In this document: positions 43,998-54,083 of the stretch, one piece after another | Layout of the letters: each line of letters begins with the position of its first letter | Numbering within the stretch: position 1 is the stretch's first letter | DNA from: Stentor coeruleus | Lineage: Eukaryota > Ciliophora > Heterotrichea > Heterotrichida > Stentoridae | Reading direction: 5' to 3' | DNA length: 64,000 nt | Assembly (NCBI GenBank): GCA_001970955.1 | Contig: MPUH01000013.1 | Coordinates: 110,700-174,699, forward strand | Made by a program: the position numbers and the translations under genes | Notes under the pieces: generated by a model | Seen by the model: only the letters and a program-made list of their open reading frames with translations | What the model was told of the DNA's origin: nothing | The model's database searches: none

Positions 43998-45044
43998 TAT
44001 AGATGGAAAATTATTAAATTAAGTAGCATATGCCAAAACTTATCTTATCACTTAAATAGCCATTAAAAAAAACTAAAGTCTTTTAAGTAATCATTCTCTG
44101 AATACCTTAACACTTCCTATCTCAAACCTATTTCTACACTTAATTAGCATATATTTTGGCAAAAGTCTATTCTCAAACCTTTTTATCAACACCCAATCTC
44201 ATCTTCACATTAATTATTTCTTTATCCTTTAATCTTCATTTTTATTATTAACTTCTTTATTTTTCTCCAATACTCATGGTCTATTATCTAAGTAAACTCT
44301 AAGGATTTTTTATTCTTATCATTAATAATTTCAGAAAATCTGAAATAGCAAAAGATAAATATATTTCCTATATATCGAAAATTTATGTTTTATATAGAAA
44401 TCTATATAAAATATATTATAATTTAACTATAGCAGTGTATGAAAAATTTAAGCATTATTTTTTCAGAATATTGATTTTTTTGTCTTTATGAATTAGCAAT
44501 CAGGATAAAGGCGAATATTTAGAAGTCTATAAAAAAGTTTTTACTTTGCTCACAATATGACTGATATTGCTACTGTTGATTGCATTTTAATAACATATTT
44601 TACTTTTTGATTATTTCTCATTACATCTTCTATAATTTATATAATCTATTACAATTTATAATAATTATATATTTATGATCTTTTGTGGGCTTGATGAATA
44701 TAAAGATTTTTCCAAAACTCGTAAGGCTTTAGATATAAAAAAACTTTTTTTAGGTTTCTGGATTTGCTAATTGCAAGCTACTAAGGAATGGCATTAATAA
44801 TCAAGATTTTTAAGCAAAAAATACACAAAAGGAATCCTAATTTAAAATTTGAGTTTTGAGCAATACTCAAGCATCCTAATTAAAATAATATTGCATTTTC
44901 ATGTTATTAACAAATATATCATTGCGAAAATATATGTTAAATATTTTTTTAGAGAAAATCTACTATTTCAAGACTAAAAACTTATAAAATGTAACAATTT
45001 TAATACCCTACGCTTAAAAGATTAAAGATAAGTGGGTAAAAGGG
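43998..45044. other. Gene-free AT-rich interval
   Basis: I see no convincing gene. C-rich over about 44040-44300, the reverse of what the minus-strand neighbour would predict. A 31-codon frame at 44675 is too short to call. Confidence 0.45.
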
Positions 45045-46595
45045 TCAGCGCAAGCGAAAAATATCACTTGGGAATCCTTGGCGATTTGCTACTAAAGGTT
45101 TTATATCCCGCCTTGTACCGCCAATAATACTGCTTGTCATAATAAACTTAGACTCATTTTCCAAACTGGGGTCGCTAGTCAATGAAGACTTAAAATTAAT
45201 AACCGGTGATCCTTTTTTCTCATAATTACTGACAAATTTATCAATCTCATCCTGTCCATAATAATCCCTCCCACCTTCTCCTTTCTCCCCACTTTCCCAA
45301 TCAGCGAAATTCCCTTGTGCATCAGGATAATAAAACTTACTTTTCCCAGCTGTATCCAAATTCATCCTATCAATATCTGTACTTACCGTATGCCTCTCAT
45401 AATCAGTATCAATATGGATTTTTGGACTTTCTGGGACTATATCTTGTATTTTAGGTACTGGTGAAAGAGCAGTTTTAACTCTTGTTGGCTTATAAAAAGT
45501 TTCTTTACTTTCAGCTTTATTTTGCCCATCAGCAACCCTTCTAGGTTTTTGTATTGTTTTAGTCTTTTTCAATTCCATCCTTTTTTTACGAGCATTTTCT
45601 AGTTTCTCATCAATAACACTAAGTTTAGCTCTTTCCATATCATGTTGTGCTTTTAATTTAGTCTCTTGTGCTGATGAAACTCTAGGTTTAGGTGGACGCA
45701 TTTTTGTTTTATCTATTTTTTCAACTCGTTCCTGAATAGGTTTTTCTACTTGTATAGGGTTTTCTATAGGCTTCTGACTTGATTTACTTGTGAGTATTTT
45801 AATCTGATGCTCTTGTTCCATAAGCCTATTACTTAACTCTTCTTTTTCCTTTATAAGTTGTTTTACTACTTCGTTTAATGAATTCATATCAACTACTGGG
45901 TCAGGTTCTGGGCTAAAAACTGGTAAAGTTTTACTTACTGGGGAGTTTTCTATAGTCTTAGCTGTTGATGGAGGATATCCTTCAAGATCTTTTTTCGGAC
46001 TTCCTGATGGGATTGGTTCTAAATCTTTAGGATATGCTTTTTCCATCTCATCAAACTCGAGTCGTTTTTTCATTGCCTCTTCTTCTCGTTTCATGTTTTT
46101 TTCTTGAATTTGTCTGTTTAAGTATTGCTGCATTTCTCGTTGTTGCTCCTCTTTTTTCTGTTTCAACAATAAAGTTTCGTCTCTTTGAAGCACACCACCA
46201 AAGACTTGGCTTGTATTCACATTAATCCCTGTATGGTTTTCGATTTCATATTTCTTCATATATCGTGGGTATTTTTTTTCATCATCAATTTGAACAAAAG
46301 GCAGTTTAGTAATTTCATTTGTAAAGTTCCCAGAGTATCTTAAAGGCTTTTCTGATTGTAAATTAGGGATAATTGCTGGCTCGCTTGGAATAACTTCTTT
46401 TTTTTCTTGTATCTGTCTTGTGAGCTCTTGGAAATATGCTTTTTGTTGGAGTTTTTTTTGTCGGGTTGCTTCATCACCTTGGAACATGGAATAAATATGA
46501 TTTCCGAATGTTTTTGGCCCAGCTGAAGCATCGGGGTCTGGCTTTATTGGTGCGGACCGTGGGTAATTTAGCTGTGAGCTTTCGTTTTTCTTCAT
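45045..46595 (-). CDS. Coiled-coil protein resembling CSPP1/CCDC66
   Basis: This 516-residue protein is charged and mostly coiled coil or disordered. Two copies of a motif stand out: YFQELTRQIQEKK (about residue 51) and QQYLNRQIQEKNMKREEE (about 155). They match the Y-x-x-x-L-x-x-QI-x-EK pattern of the CSPP1/CCDC66 family of ciliary-tip and spindle-pole proteins. A leucine-rich coil, LNEVVKQLIKEKEELSNRL, follows at about 240. The family link is an inference from the short repeats. It ends with TGA, one of two TGA stops in the window. Start context TAATAAATGA. Confidence 0.74.
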   Translation of the reverse strand: MKKNESSQLNYPRSAPIKPDPDASAGPKTFGNHIYSMFQGDEATRQKKLQQKAYFQELTRQIQEKKEVIPSEPAIIPNLQSEKPLRYSGNFTNEITKLPFVQIDDEKKYPRYMKKYEIENHTGINVNTSQVFGGVLQRDETLLLKQKKEEQQREMQQYLNRQIQEKNMKREEEAMKKRLEFDEMEKAYPKDLEPIPSGSPKKDLEGYPPSTAKTIENSPVSKTLPVFSPEPDPVVDMNSLNEVVKQLIKEKEELSNRLMEQEHQIKILTSKSSQKPIENPIQVEKPIQERVEKIDKTKMRPPKPRVSSAQETKLKAQHDMERAKLSVIDEKLENARKKRMELKKTKTIQKPRRVADGQNKAESKETFYKPTRVKTALSPVPKIQDIVPESPKIHIDTDYERHTVSTDIDRMNLDTAGKSKFYYPDAQGNFADWESGEKGEGGRDYYGQDEIDKFVSNYEKKGSPVINFKSSLTSDPSLENESKFIMTSSIIGGTRRDIKPLVANRQGFPSDIFRLR

Positions 46596-48112
46596 TTATT
46601 AGGTTTTAAGTTTAATTGGTATATAAAATTAGGAGTAAGTTGGTTAAAAAGATGTGAGGCTATGAGGAAAATACTGAAAAAATTGAATTAAAGGATTTGG
46701 AGATGATTTTGAGCAAGATTTTTATTGGAATGAATGATTAGAATTGGATTTTGAATTTTGTATAGATTTTTGTATAGATTCTGTAATTAAAAGAATAGTA
46801 AGTATATTTATTGGTAATTGAGACTAAGGTTATGATATTAGGATTTAAATAGGAAATGGGTAGGAGTGTTATTGTTTTATATCATTATAATGGACTTTTA
46901 CATAAATTATATAGACTAATAGTTATACCTACCAAGAATTAAAATCAAAAAATAATAGATTTAAAACAAGTTTGAAAACAATTAAACTTAATATAATTTG
47001 ATAATTTTTTAATACTAGAAAAAATATGACTTGTGGATATCATCAAGAAAATAATATTTTTATATCATAGGCGATTTTTTAAAATCTATTGTTACTTTCT
47101 TGATATATCAATTTTAGTATTTATAGTTTGTATTTTGTGATTTTAATAGGCAACTCATTATAAAGCTTGCATATTTCCCTTAAATTTACATAAAGTTTTC
47201 TTAAAAGACTAATATTGGTATCTTTCTTAATTATATTATAATGCACATACCTATCTTAAGTAAAGTTTACAAAAATCTACTTTCGACTTTTAATGTTTTT
47301 AGAATAAATACTGTGGACTTAACTGTTTGGGTTAGATTTTTCTATGAGTTTTAAGTATAATTTTGAATAAATTTATAGGATGAAGTAGGCTAGTTCACTT
47401 TTAATAAATTTATTTTCGCTTTAGGTATAGAGAACATTATAAGTTTGGGTTTTATATATTTTATTATAAGTTTGAGTAATAAAGTATTTTCTCTTTACAA
47501 AGTATGATCATAGCCTGACTTTTTCATGTATTTTCTTGATATCATCGAATTTAGAACCAAAAATGATATCCATACTTTTGAAAAATATAGCTATGTCAGT
47601 TATAACGTTCTCATATCTGGTCCAGAGTGAATTTTGATTATAAATTACTTTTAAGAATATTTGCAAGTGGCTATCTAAGGCTATATACTATGTGAAATAC
47701 TTAATCAAAGATGATCAACTTGGAAACTACATCAAATAGCCTGAAAAAAAAACTATTCATAATATTTTATCATACTACAGGTTCCTATCAAGGCCATTTT
47801 CAAGCATTCTTTACTCATATAAATATCAGAAAAAACATTTTTTACCATAACGAGCACTTTTATATTTGAATTTCATATTTGTATTAGATTTTTCCATTTA
47901 TTGCAAAAAAACCCTTTGTCTACTAGTTTTTATATTAATTTTCTTAGCAGTCAGTGGAATTTTACATAAAAAACTACTAAAAATATTTTTTCAGCAAAAA
48001 ATATATGCAACTACTTTAACATAAAGGATTTTTAATGTGACACACACTAAAATAAGCTTTTGGATTTTGGTGCTTAGAAATATGCTAATAAGTTTTTCGA
48101 GGTGATAAATAA
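46596..48112. other. Gene-free AT-rich interval
   Basis: I see no gene. G-rich for the first about 270 bases (5' flank of the coiled-coil gene), then mixed AT-rich DNA up to RPL17. Confidence 0.45.
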
Positions 48113-48610
48113 ATGGTAAAGAGCTACTCACGCAAAGCACCAGTCTCGGCAAAATCGTGTTCAGCGAAGGCAAGTGACTTGCGTGTGCATTTCAAGAATA
48201 CATATGAAGTGGCTTCATCTCTCCGTGGAAAGGGCTTGAAGGAGGCACAGGAATACTTAAACAACGTCATAGACCACAAAGACATTGTGCCTTTCAAGAA
48301 ACACTTTGGGGGTATTGGGAGACATGGGCAAGCCAAGCAATACGGATATAACTTGGGCAGGTGGCCAGAAAAGTCTTGCAGAGTGTTTTTGGACTTATTG
48401 AGAAACTTGGAAGCTAACGCAGAAAGCAAAGGTCTTGATGTCGAAAACTTAGTCCTATGGCATGTACAAGTCAATCAAGCAGCCAAGGGTAGAAGAAGAA
48501 CTTACAGAGCCCATGGTGGCATTAAACCATACATGAGCTGCAACTCACATTTAGAAGTCATTGCAGTTGAAAAACAAGAAGCAGTACCCAAGACAGCGCT
48601 TAAGGCTTAA
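48113..48610 (+). CDS. RPL17: 60S ribosomal protein L17 (uL22)
   Basis: This 165-residue protein is collinear with eukaryotic uL22. It starts VKSYSRKAPVSAKSCSAKAS and continues LRVHFKNTYEVASSLRGKGL, EAQEYLNNVIDHKDIVPFK, FGGIGRHGQAKQYGYNLGRW, then PEKSCRVFLDLLRNLEANAE and RRRTYRAHGGIKPYMSCNSH. The long beta-hairpin of this protein lines the nascent-peptide exit tunnel. GC content is clearly higher than in neighbours, as expected from codon selection in a highly expressed gene. Start context ATAAATAAATGG. No intron. Confidence 0.97.
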   Translation: MVKSYSRKAPVSAKSCSAKASDLRVHFKNTYEVASSLRGKGLKEAQEYLNNVIDHKDIVPFKKHFGGIGRHGQAKQYGYNLGRWPEKSCRVFLDLLRNLEANAESKGLDVENLVLWHVQVNQAAKGRRRTYRAHGGIKPYMSCNSHLEVIAVEKQEAVPKTALKA

Positions 48611-49033
48611 TTTAGACTAGACCTCATATGGACTTTCCTTCTAAATTATTTACATATATTTTATTCTATGCACAAAGCATCTAACTCTTATATATTCTAA
48701 AATTAACACCAAAAAATATAAAAAGTATTCTCAAATATCACTTTTATCATAAAAATCAAAGCCTAGCAATCTCCAATTATAATTCAAAATTACAACAAAA
48801 AAATAACAAAGGTTAAAATCTGTACAAAAGTAACTAAAAAACCATGTGGAGCCTAAGAAGCCATACAATTTAATAATCATATAAAAATAAGCCAACTTAC
48901 ATCAAACAGAAATAAATATAAAAATAATTAGCTATTAAATCCTTATTATTTCCCCTCTTAAAATATTAAAACTATTTTAAAATTAGGAAAATTTGCAATA
49001 TAATTGGTCTAGTTTACAATATTAGTAATATTT
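48611..49033. other. Convergent intergenic region
   Basis: I see no gene between the 3' ends of RPL17 and the K+ channel. AT-rich, without marked structure. Confidence 0.5.
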
Positions 49034-50848
49034 TCAAGAGTATTTCAATTTGAAAGATGGATATTTCTTCTCCATACAGTTCTTTATTTCTCTTGCAGTT
49101 CTTATAAGTTTTTCAGATTTTTTGACAAGGGCTTCAACTTTGAGTAATATTTTTTTACTTCGGATTTCTTTAATACTATATTTGTCTTCAATAATTTTGT
49201 TGAAAAGTGTAGTACTTTTCGGTGGATTTTCTCTATGGAAAAGCTTTCGATACTGTGATAAATGATCGTAAGGCTCTTGACTGTCTCTCCTTCTTGGGAT
49301 ACTTTTTAGTTTTGAAACAGGCATTTTGTTTTCTAGATTGTATAAGGCATCAATAAACTTTAAATTATTTCTATCAAGTCTTTGCTTAGCATCCATGCAT
49401 ATTTCAGTAGCTTCTTCATCAAAAGTTTCCAAAAGCTGAAAAAAACTATGACTAGTTAATGTAAGAAACTCACATTCCTCAGCGGTCCTAACTGTATTCA
49501 TTCTAAGTTTTTTCTCAGAAAAAAGAAAGTCTAGTTCACCAAAATAATAGTCTTTATCTAATTCAAGATAAGGGATTGCTTCATCAAGATTGAAAATAAC
49601 AAATTCAACTTTTCCTTTTATTATAAAATACATTTGATGAGCATAATCTCCTTCAGTATAAACATAAATATTACTTTGATATTTTACTGATTTAAGGTTA
49701 TTTGCTACCCATCCTACAAATTCTATAGACTTTTTTTCAAAAAATACATTGTTTTTGATTTTGGCTTCGTAAATCATTGTAAGTACTTGATTTGACAGAT
49801 TTGTAGGTAAGTCATTAAGAATTTGATCAATATCTGTACGGGAGTTATTAAAAATATATTCTAAAGCTTGGGAGATTTGTCGATAAAAATTCGAGTTTAT
49901 TTGGAATCTGTCAGCTATTATATCAAGAGTTAAGTAATGTTGAGATAGTTTAGATTTTCTTAAATCAAGACTAGATAAGATATTTGTTATAGAACTAATA
50001 GAATATGAATAAAACAATATCCCAATAGTCTCAATAAAAAACGTATATATTTTTTCCCCACTATTTACTGGGACAATATCCCCATACCCAACTGTAGCTA
50101 AAGTAGTAACTACCCAATACAATGAAGCCAAATATAAATCATAATTCTCATAATCTTGGTAATTGAAAATATAAATCCAATTCACACAACTTTCATCAAT
50201 TCTAGCTATAAATACCCACATACATGTCGCTAAATGTATCAATAAAAAATATATAAAAACAAGCCAAATAAGTCTTTCAAGTGATGCTGAAATTTTAAAT
50301 AATGTATTCAAGTGTTTAAGCATTTTACCTCCATCTCGCATAATTTTTACTATACGGAGGAGTTTTGTTATTTTTATTAGCCTTGATAATCTTGGAACTC
50401 TTGCTATGCGGATAATTGAATTGTATTGACCTTTAAGATTGAATATTATTGCGAAAGGGAAACAGGAAAGTAGGTCAAAAATCATCCAACCAAATAAGTA
50501 GTTGAGAAATATTTTCTTGGGCTCACAGATTAGTGTTTTATCTTTGTCGTGAAATGCTAGGAAAAAGTTTAAACAAAAGTCTATGAAAAATAAGAATATA
50601 ATTAAATACTCCACAACTATCCATATCTCATCATCGTGTTCAATAAAAGCTACTCTGTATGGGGTAACAAGAGCAGTGTATATCAAAAGTAATGTCATAA
50701 ATCTTGACCAATATTCAATGTATTTATTTCCAGGGTTGATTATATACCATGGTTTAGGGTATTCATGAATTACTACAGAATCTTTTTTTTTGCAGCTCAA
50801 GATATCATTTTTCCATATCGAATGAATTTTGCTTAGCCTTCTAGCCAT
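49034..50848 (-). CDS. Voltage-gated K+ channel with C-terminal cNMP-binding domain (EAG/CNG-like)
   Basis: This 604-residue protein has six membrane segments. S1 lies at about residues 48-66 and S2-S3 at 75-135. The S4 voltage sensor (RIARVPRLSRLIKITKLLRI, about 147-166) has Arg/Lys at every third position. The pore reads TLATVGYGD, with the K+ filter GYGD at 254-257. A C-linker leads to a CNB fold at about 370-480 with YYFGELDFLF and NTVRTAEE. The FGE and an Arg are kept, so nucleotide binding is possible but unproven. It would carry K+ current at the cell or ciliary membrane. The tail is basic and coiled. It ends with TGA. Start TATAAATGG. Confidence 0.94.
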   Translation of the reverse strand: MARRLSKIHSIWKNDILSCKKKDSVVIHEYPKPWYIINPGNKYIEYWSRFMTLLLIYTALVTPYRVAFIEHDDEIWIVVEYLIIFLFFIDFCLNFFLAFHDKDKTLICEPKKIFLNYLFGWMIFDLLSCFPFAIIFNLKGQYNSIIRIARVPRLSRLIKITKLLRIVKIMRDGGKMLKHLNTLFKISASLERLIWLVFIYFLLIHLATCMWVFIARIDESCVNWIYIFNYQDYENYDLYLASLYWVVTTLATVGYGDIVPVNSGEKIYTFFIETIGILFYSYSISSITNILSSLDLRKSKLSQHYLTLDIIADRFQINSNFYRQISQALEYIFNNSRTDIDQILNDLPTNLSNQVLTMIYEAKIKNNVFFEKKSIEFVGWVANNLKSVKYQSNIYVYTEGDYAHQMYFIIKGKVEFVIFNLDEAIPYLELDKDYYFGELDFLFSEKKLRMNTVRTAEECEFLTLTSHSFFQLLETFDEEATEICMDAKQRLDRNNLKFIDALYNLENKMPVSKLKSIPRRRDSQEPYDHLSQYRKLFHRENPPKSTTLFNKIIEDKYSIKEIRSKKILLKVEALVKKSEKLIRTAREIKNCMEKKYPSFKLKYS

Positions 50849-51192
50849 TTATAGCATGTAATTATCTAATTATTTGATACTCAGGACTCAATATTTAAAA
50901 TCTCTCTTCAATTGAAGGTTTATTTTATAAGTTCGTTACAGAACACACTAGTTTTTTTATAGCACATTACCTGAAAAAAGTAAAAATATTATTCCCTATT
51001 TAAAAAACTCTCATTTCTTAGCAGTCCAATTTTCAATTAAATTACTTAATCTATATAATTAACACTATAGACCTTATCCTATCATCACTTCTTCTATAAT
51101 AACACTCTTAAATCCTAACAACCCAAAAGAATTTACTTTAATAAGCATCGTTTTAAAGATAAAAACATGCAATTCTTAATAAAAAAACCAAT
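50849..51192. other. Intergenic region
   Basis: I see no gene. AT-rich, C-richer towards the 3' side of the minus-strand orphan at 51193. Confidence 0.5.
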
Positions 51193-51594
51193 TTACGAGC
51201 TAATTAAATGGATTTCTTCGTCATGGGTTTCAATAATCGATGGAATTTCAGTATTCTGCAAGGACAATTTAAGCTCATGTTCAGCCAGTTGTCGCTTTTT
51301 CTTCTCATGCAAAAATGTCCCCAAAGGACTACTAATATCATCATTAGCACTCTTAGTCGTTATTATCGCTTCTGGCTTGTGACGTGTAGGCCTTACTAAA
51401 ATAACGATTTCATGCATCAAACTATCAGCATTTTGATCTTCTAGGTAAGAGTTTAAAATTTTCACTATGCTTGGATCGCTTAAAGCTATCATTCCTTTAA
51501 GCTTAACTTTTTCTTCGTTGTTTAGTGTCCCTAAAGAGTGCAGCTTGTAGACAGCATAGAAGAGTTTGGCATAAGGGTCGTCAAATTTTTCCAT
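51193..51594 (-). CDS. Orphan small helical protein, 133 aa
   Basis: I do not recognise this protein. The first about 65 residues are predicted helical and look conserved in style: DDPYAKLFYAVYKLHSLGTL, EEKVKLKGMIALSDPSIVKI and NSYLEDQNADSLMHEIVIL. The rest is polar, with KKKRQLAEHELKLSL and an acidic end. No signal peptide, membrane segment or metal-binding motif is present. Codon use, the start in aaaaaataaATGG and the ordered N-terminal half support a real gene. Confidence 0.62.
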   Translation of the reverse strand: MEKFDDPYAKLFYAVYKLHSLGTLNNEEKVKLKGMIALSDPSIVKILNSYLEDQNADSLMHEIVILVRPTRHKPEAIITTKSANDDISSPLGTFLHEKKKRQLAEHELKLSLQNTEIPSIIETHDEEIHLISS

Positions 51595-52181
51595 TTATTT
51601 TTTTAGGACTTTTGATTTAGATTAGAGAAGGAATGTATTAGGCATTAAGCTTAGTTTTTAATTGTGAGAATTTTTAAAGGTGCTAAGGACATTGGGATAG
51701 CTTTTGGTTTTATGTAATTTTATATTATAATCAATAATTTTTATAAAATAGTTATGATATCAGACTTTTTTATTAAAATGGTTATATAAAAGCATGCTAT
51801 GATAATAAAGTTATCACTAATAGTTATGAGTTCTATGCAATCATTTTATTATTATTATTTTATCTTTAGGTTTAATTTTTTCTATAAGGTATTTGTAATT
51901 CTTATTTTTCTTTGAATTTGACTCTGTTTATTACAATGCCAGTTAAATTTAAATTTTGACAATATCTACAGCACCTTCTATAAATTAGAAAAATGTATAT
52001 ATAAAACCAAAGCCTAAGTTATGGGATTATAATTTTTGTATATAAACTATATTGTTTAGATTAAGTTTTTATCATGAAAATTATAAATCATGGTTTGTTT
52101 AAAGGTATTTTTTCCGATTGAGTTTAGGATTATGCATCAGCTGTAAAAACTATTAAATTTTATATAACTGTATGAAGGGTG
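51595..52181. other. Gene-free AT-rich interval
   Basis: I see no gene. G/T-rich near the start of the orphan, then very AT-rich. Confidence 0.5.
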
Positions 52182-52733
52182 TTAGATAGCATAATCAAAT
52201 GAAGAGCCAATATCAACAAAAGTGGCTTTGTTGTAGACAATCGCAGCTTTGCATTTATTGAAAAAAGGCATACCCATGACATGTAGATGCAAATGCTGGA
52301 TGCTGTTAAAAATTGGATGATGGAATCCTATCCTAAATATCCTTTACTTAGCGTCTTTCATTTGATAATCTTCTGATACCTTAATTGCAACATTCTTCAT
52401 TTTCATTAAAAGATCTTTATCTTGAGCTTTTAAGGTATATAAGCTTTTAATATGCCTTTTAGGGACAACCAATACATGTTGAGTGGCTTTAGGGTAGTTA
52501 TCATTAAAGACAAAAACATCATCGTCTTCATAAACACATCCAGTTTTTTGCAATATAAACTTACAAAAAATGCATTGAGAGCCTAGGCTAGCTATAGTCC
52601 CTTTTTCATCATAAGTGTTGTATACAGACGGTCCCCATACTTTTAAGTACAAGTAAAAACTCCCTGCACAACTCGTCCCTGTCAAGGCAATAAAAGCTAA
52701 TTCAATCATTTTCCTCGCACGTAAAAATCTCAT
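52182..52733 (-). CDS. HINT-type HIT-domain hydrolase with one 15-nt intron
   Basis: A 15-base intron, GTAAAGGATATTTAG on the minus strand (52333-52347), joins two exons in frame to give 178 residues. The first exon alone would lack the active site. The HIT domain starts CIFCKFILQ (about residue 54) and continues with DDDVFVFNDNYPKATQHVLVV and PKRHIKSLY. Exon two supplies the catalytic histidine triad HLHLHVMG. HINT-type enzymes cleave AMP or acyl-AMP from amines. An N-terminal hydrophobic stretch with ELAFIALTGTSCAGSFYLYL predicts membrane anchoring, unusual for the family; a later ATG would remove part of it. Similar to HINT3. Confidence 0.92.
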
Positions 52734-52988
52734 AATTATTAATATTTATCCAAAGCATAAAATGCATCATATCAATCAAAATATTTTCAAGTATTTAATG
52801 CGTATTATAAACAAAAACATAATCTTCAACAACATTTTCATTATATATTTCTACATTAGAAGTTTATATCCAATAATAAACAATCATCTCTTTATATAAC
52901 ATCAAATCTGTATCTAATCTCAAATCATTACTAGATAATTTTTAATTTTTATATATAAGTTAATTAGTTATTATTAGTTATATTAACT

Positions 52989-54083
52989 CTAAACCAACAA
53001 ACAAGATGTATCTTTAGTTATTTTTAACGAGTCAGTCGTCGGAGCTTCTGCAATCATTTTTTTCCTCAAAAATCTTTGACGTGTTTTAAACTCAGGGTAC
53101 TCATTATTAATCTGTGTGATTGACATATCATTCTCATCTGAATCAACTATGATATTTTCAATAACACTTTTATTTCTTTTTTTACGCTTTTTGGCACTTT
53201 TAGCTTTGTTACGCATTGAACTGTTCCTTTTTAATTTCCATGATATGCAAGTGTTTAGGTTTGATATGGTTTTTTTGTACTCGCCCAGTAGACTTTTTAT
53301 ATATATATAGTCAGGCTTTTGGTCAAATTTCAAGGATCGAATATAGTTGAAAATCCTTCCTAATGAGACTTCATTTTCAAAGAGTTCATAGGATTTAATC
53401 GATAATTTCATTTTTTTAATTGCCGCTTCATTTTGTGTTGCCAAGATTGTTCTCCAAGGCAAATCTCCAGTAAGAAAATACGCTAAAATATAACAAAAAG
53501 ACTCCAAATCATCTCTTCTAGATTGTTGAATGCCAAGATGTGCATTAAGTGAAGCATAATTAAATGTGCCTACAAAAGGTCTTCCTTCGTTATAAGGCAC
53601 ATGTCTTCCTCCTTGGCTTTCAAAAATCTTAGACAGCCCAAAGTCAATCAAATATACTTTTTTATGTTTTGGTCCACCCATAACAAGTTGATGTGGCTTC
53701 AAATCTCTATGAATGATCGATTTATTATGTATAAATTCTAGTCTTTCCAAAACCTGCTCAGATATTAATATTAAATTTGAAGCAGGCATCACACGGTTAA
53801 GCTTAATAAATTTGTCATTTACACATGGGCCCAAAAGCTCCATAACGTAATGGTTGGAGGTCCTATCGCTCCATATCAGCTTGGGAATACCATCTCCACC
53901 TTGGAGTCTTATGAGCATTTTGACTTCATTTTGTAGTTCGTGAATCCCATTTCTGTTTTTTATGAGCTTTATGGCTACTTGTTTATTAGTTTCGGTATCG
54001 AGAGCTTTGAAGATCATGCCAAAGTTCCCTTGGCCTATTATTTTTTTCAAAGAAAATCGCCCTGAAATTGAAGATTTATCCAT
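52989..54083 (-). CDS. Divergent casein kinase 1 with CaaX-like C-terminus
   Basis: This 364-residue kinase has the CK1 fold: Gly loop GQGNFG (residues 17-22), VAIKL with Lys39, catalytic HRDLKP (125-130), DFG (147-149) and the CK1-type activation segment GRPFVGTFNYASLNAHLG. It also has SRRDDLESFCYILAYFL and GDLPWR. The Asn after HRDxKPx is Gln132, which should weaken Mg2+ coordination. The C-terminal extension is basic (KKRKKRNK) and ends SCLLV, a CaaX box for prenylation, so membrane tethering is predicted. Yeast plasma-membrane CK1s are also C-terminally lipidated, by palmitoylation. Ser/Thr kinase activity is likely reduced but not excluded. Start TAATAAATGG. Confidence 0.93.
   Translation of the reverse strand: MDKSSISGRFSLKKIIGQGNFGMIFKALDTETNKQVAIKLIKNRNGIHELQNEVKMLIRLQGGDGIPKLIWSDRTSNHYVMELLGPCVNDKFIKLNRVMPASNLILISEQVLERLEFIHNKSIIHRDLKPHQLVMGGPKHKKVYLIDFGLSKIFESQGGRHVPYNEGRPFVGTFNYASLNAHLGIQQSRRDDLESFCYILAYFLTGDLPWRTILATQNEAAIKKMKLSIKSYELFENEVSLGRIFNYIRSLKFDQKPDYIYIKSLLGEYKKTISNLNTCISWKLKRNSSMRNKAKSAKKRKKRNKSVIENIIVDSDENDMSITQINNEYPEFKTRQRFLRKKMIAEAPTTDSLKITKDTSCLLV

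Noticed and set aside
44675-44770. 31-codon plus-strand frame starting MIFCGLDEYKDF
   Set aside because: Too short, no intron found that extends it, and no supporting context.
45045-50848. Possibility that TGA is read as Trp, as in Blepharisma
   Set aside because: Two genes end at TGA (45045 and 49034, both minus) with nothing recognisable beyond, and all Trp codons checked in conserved domains are TGG. The standard code is the simpler reading, though these two stops alone do not prove it.
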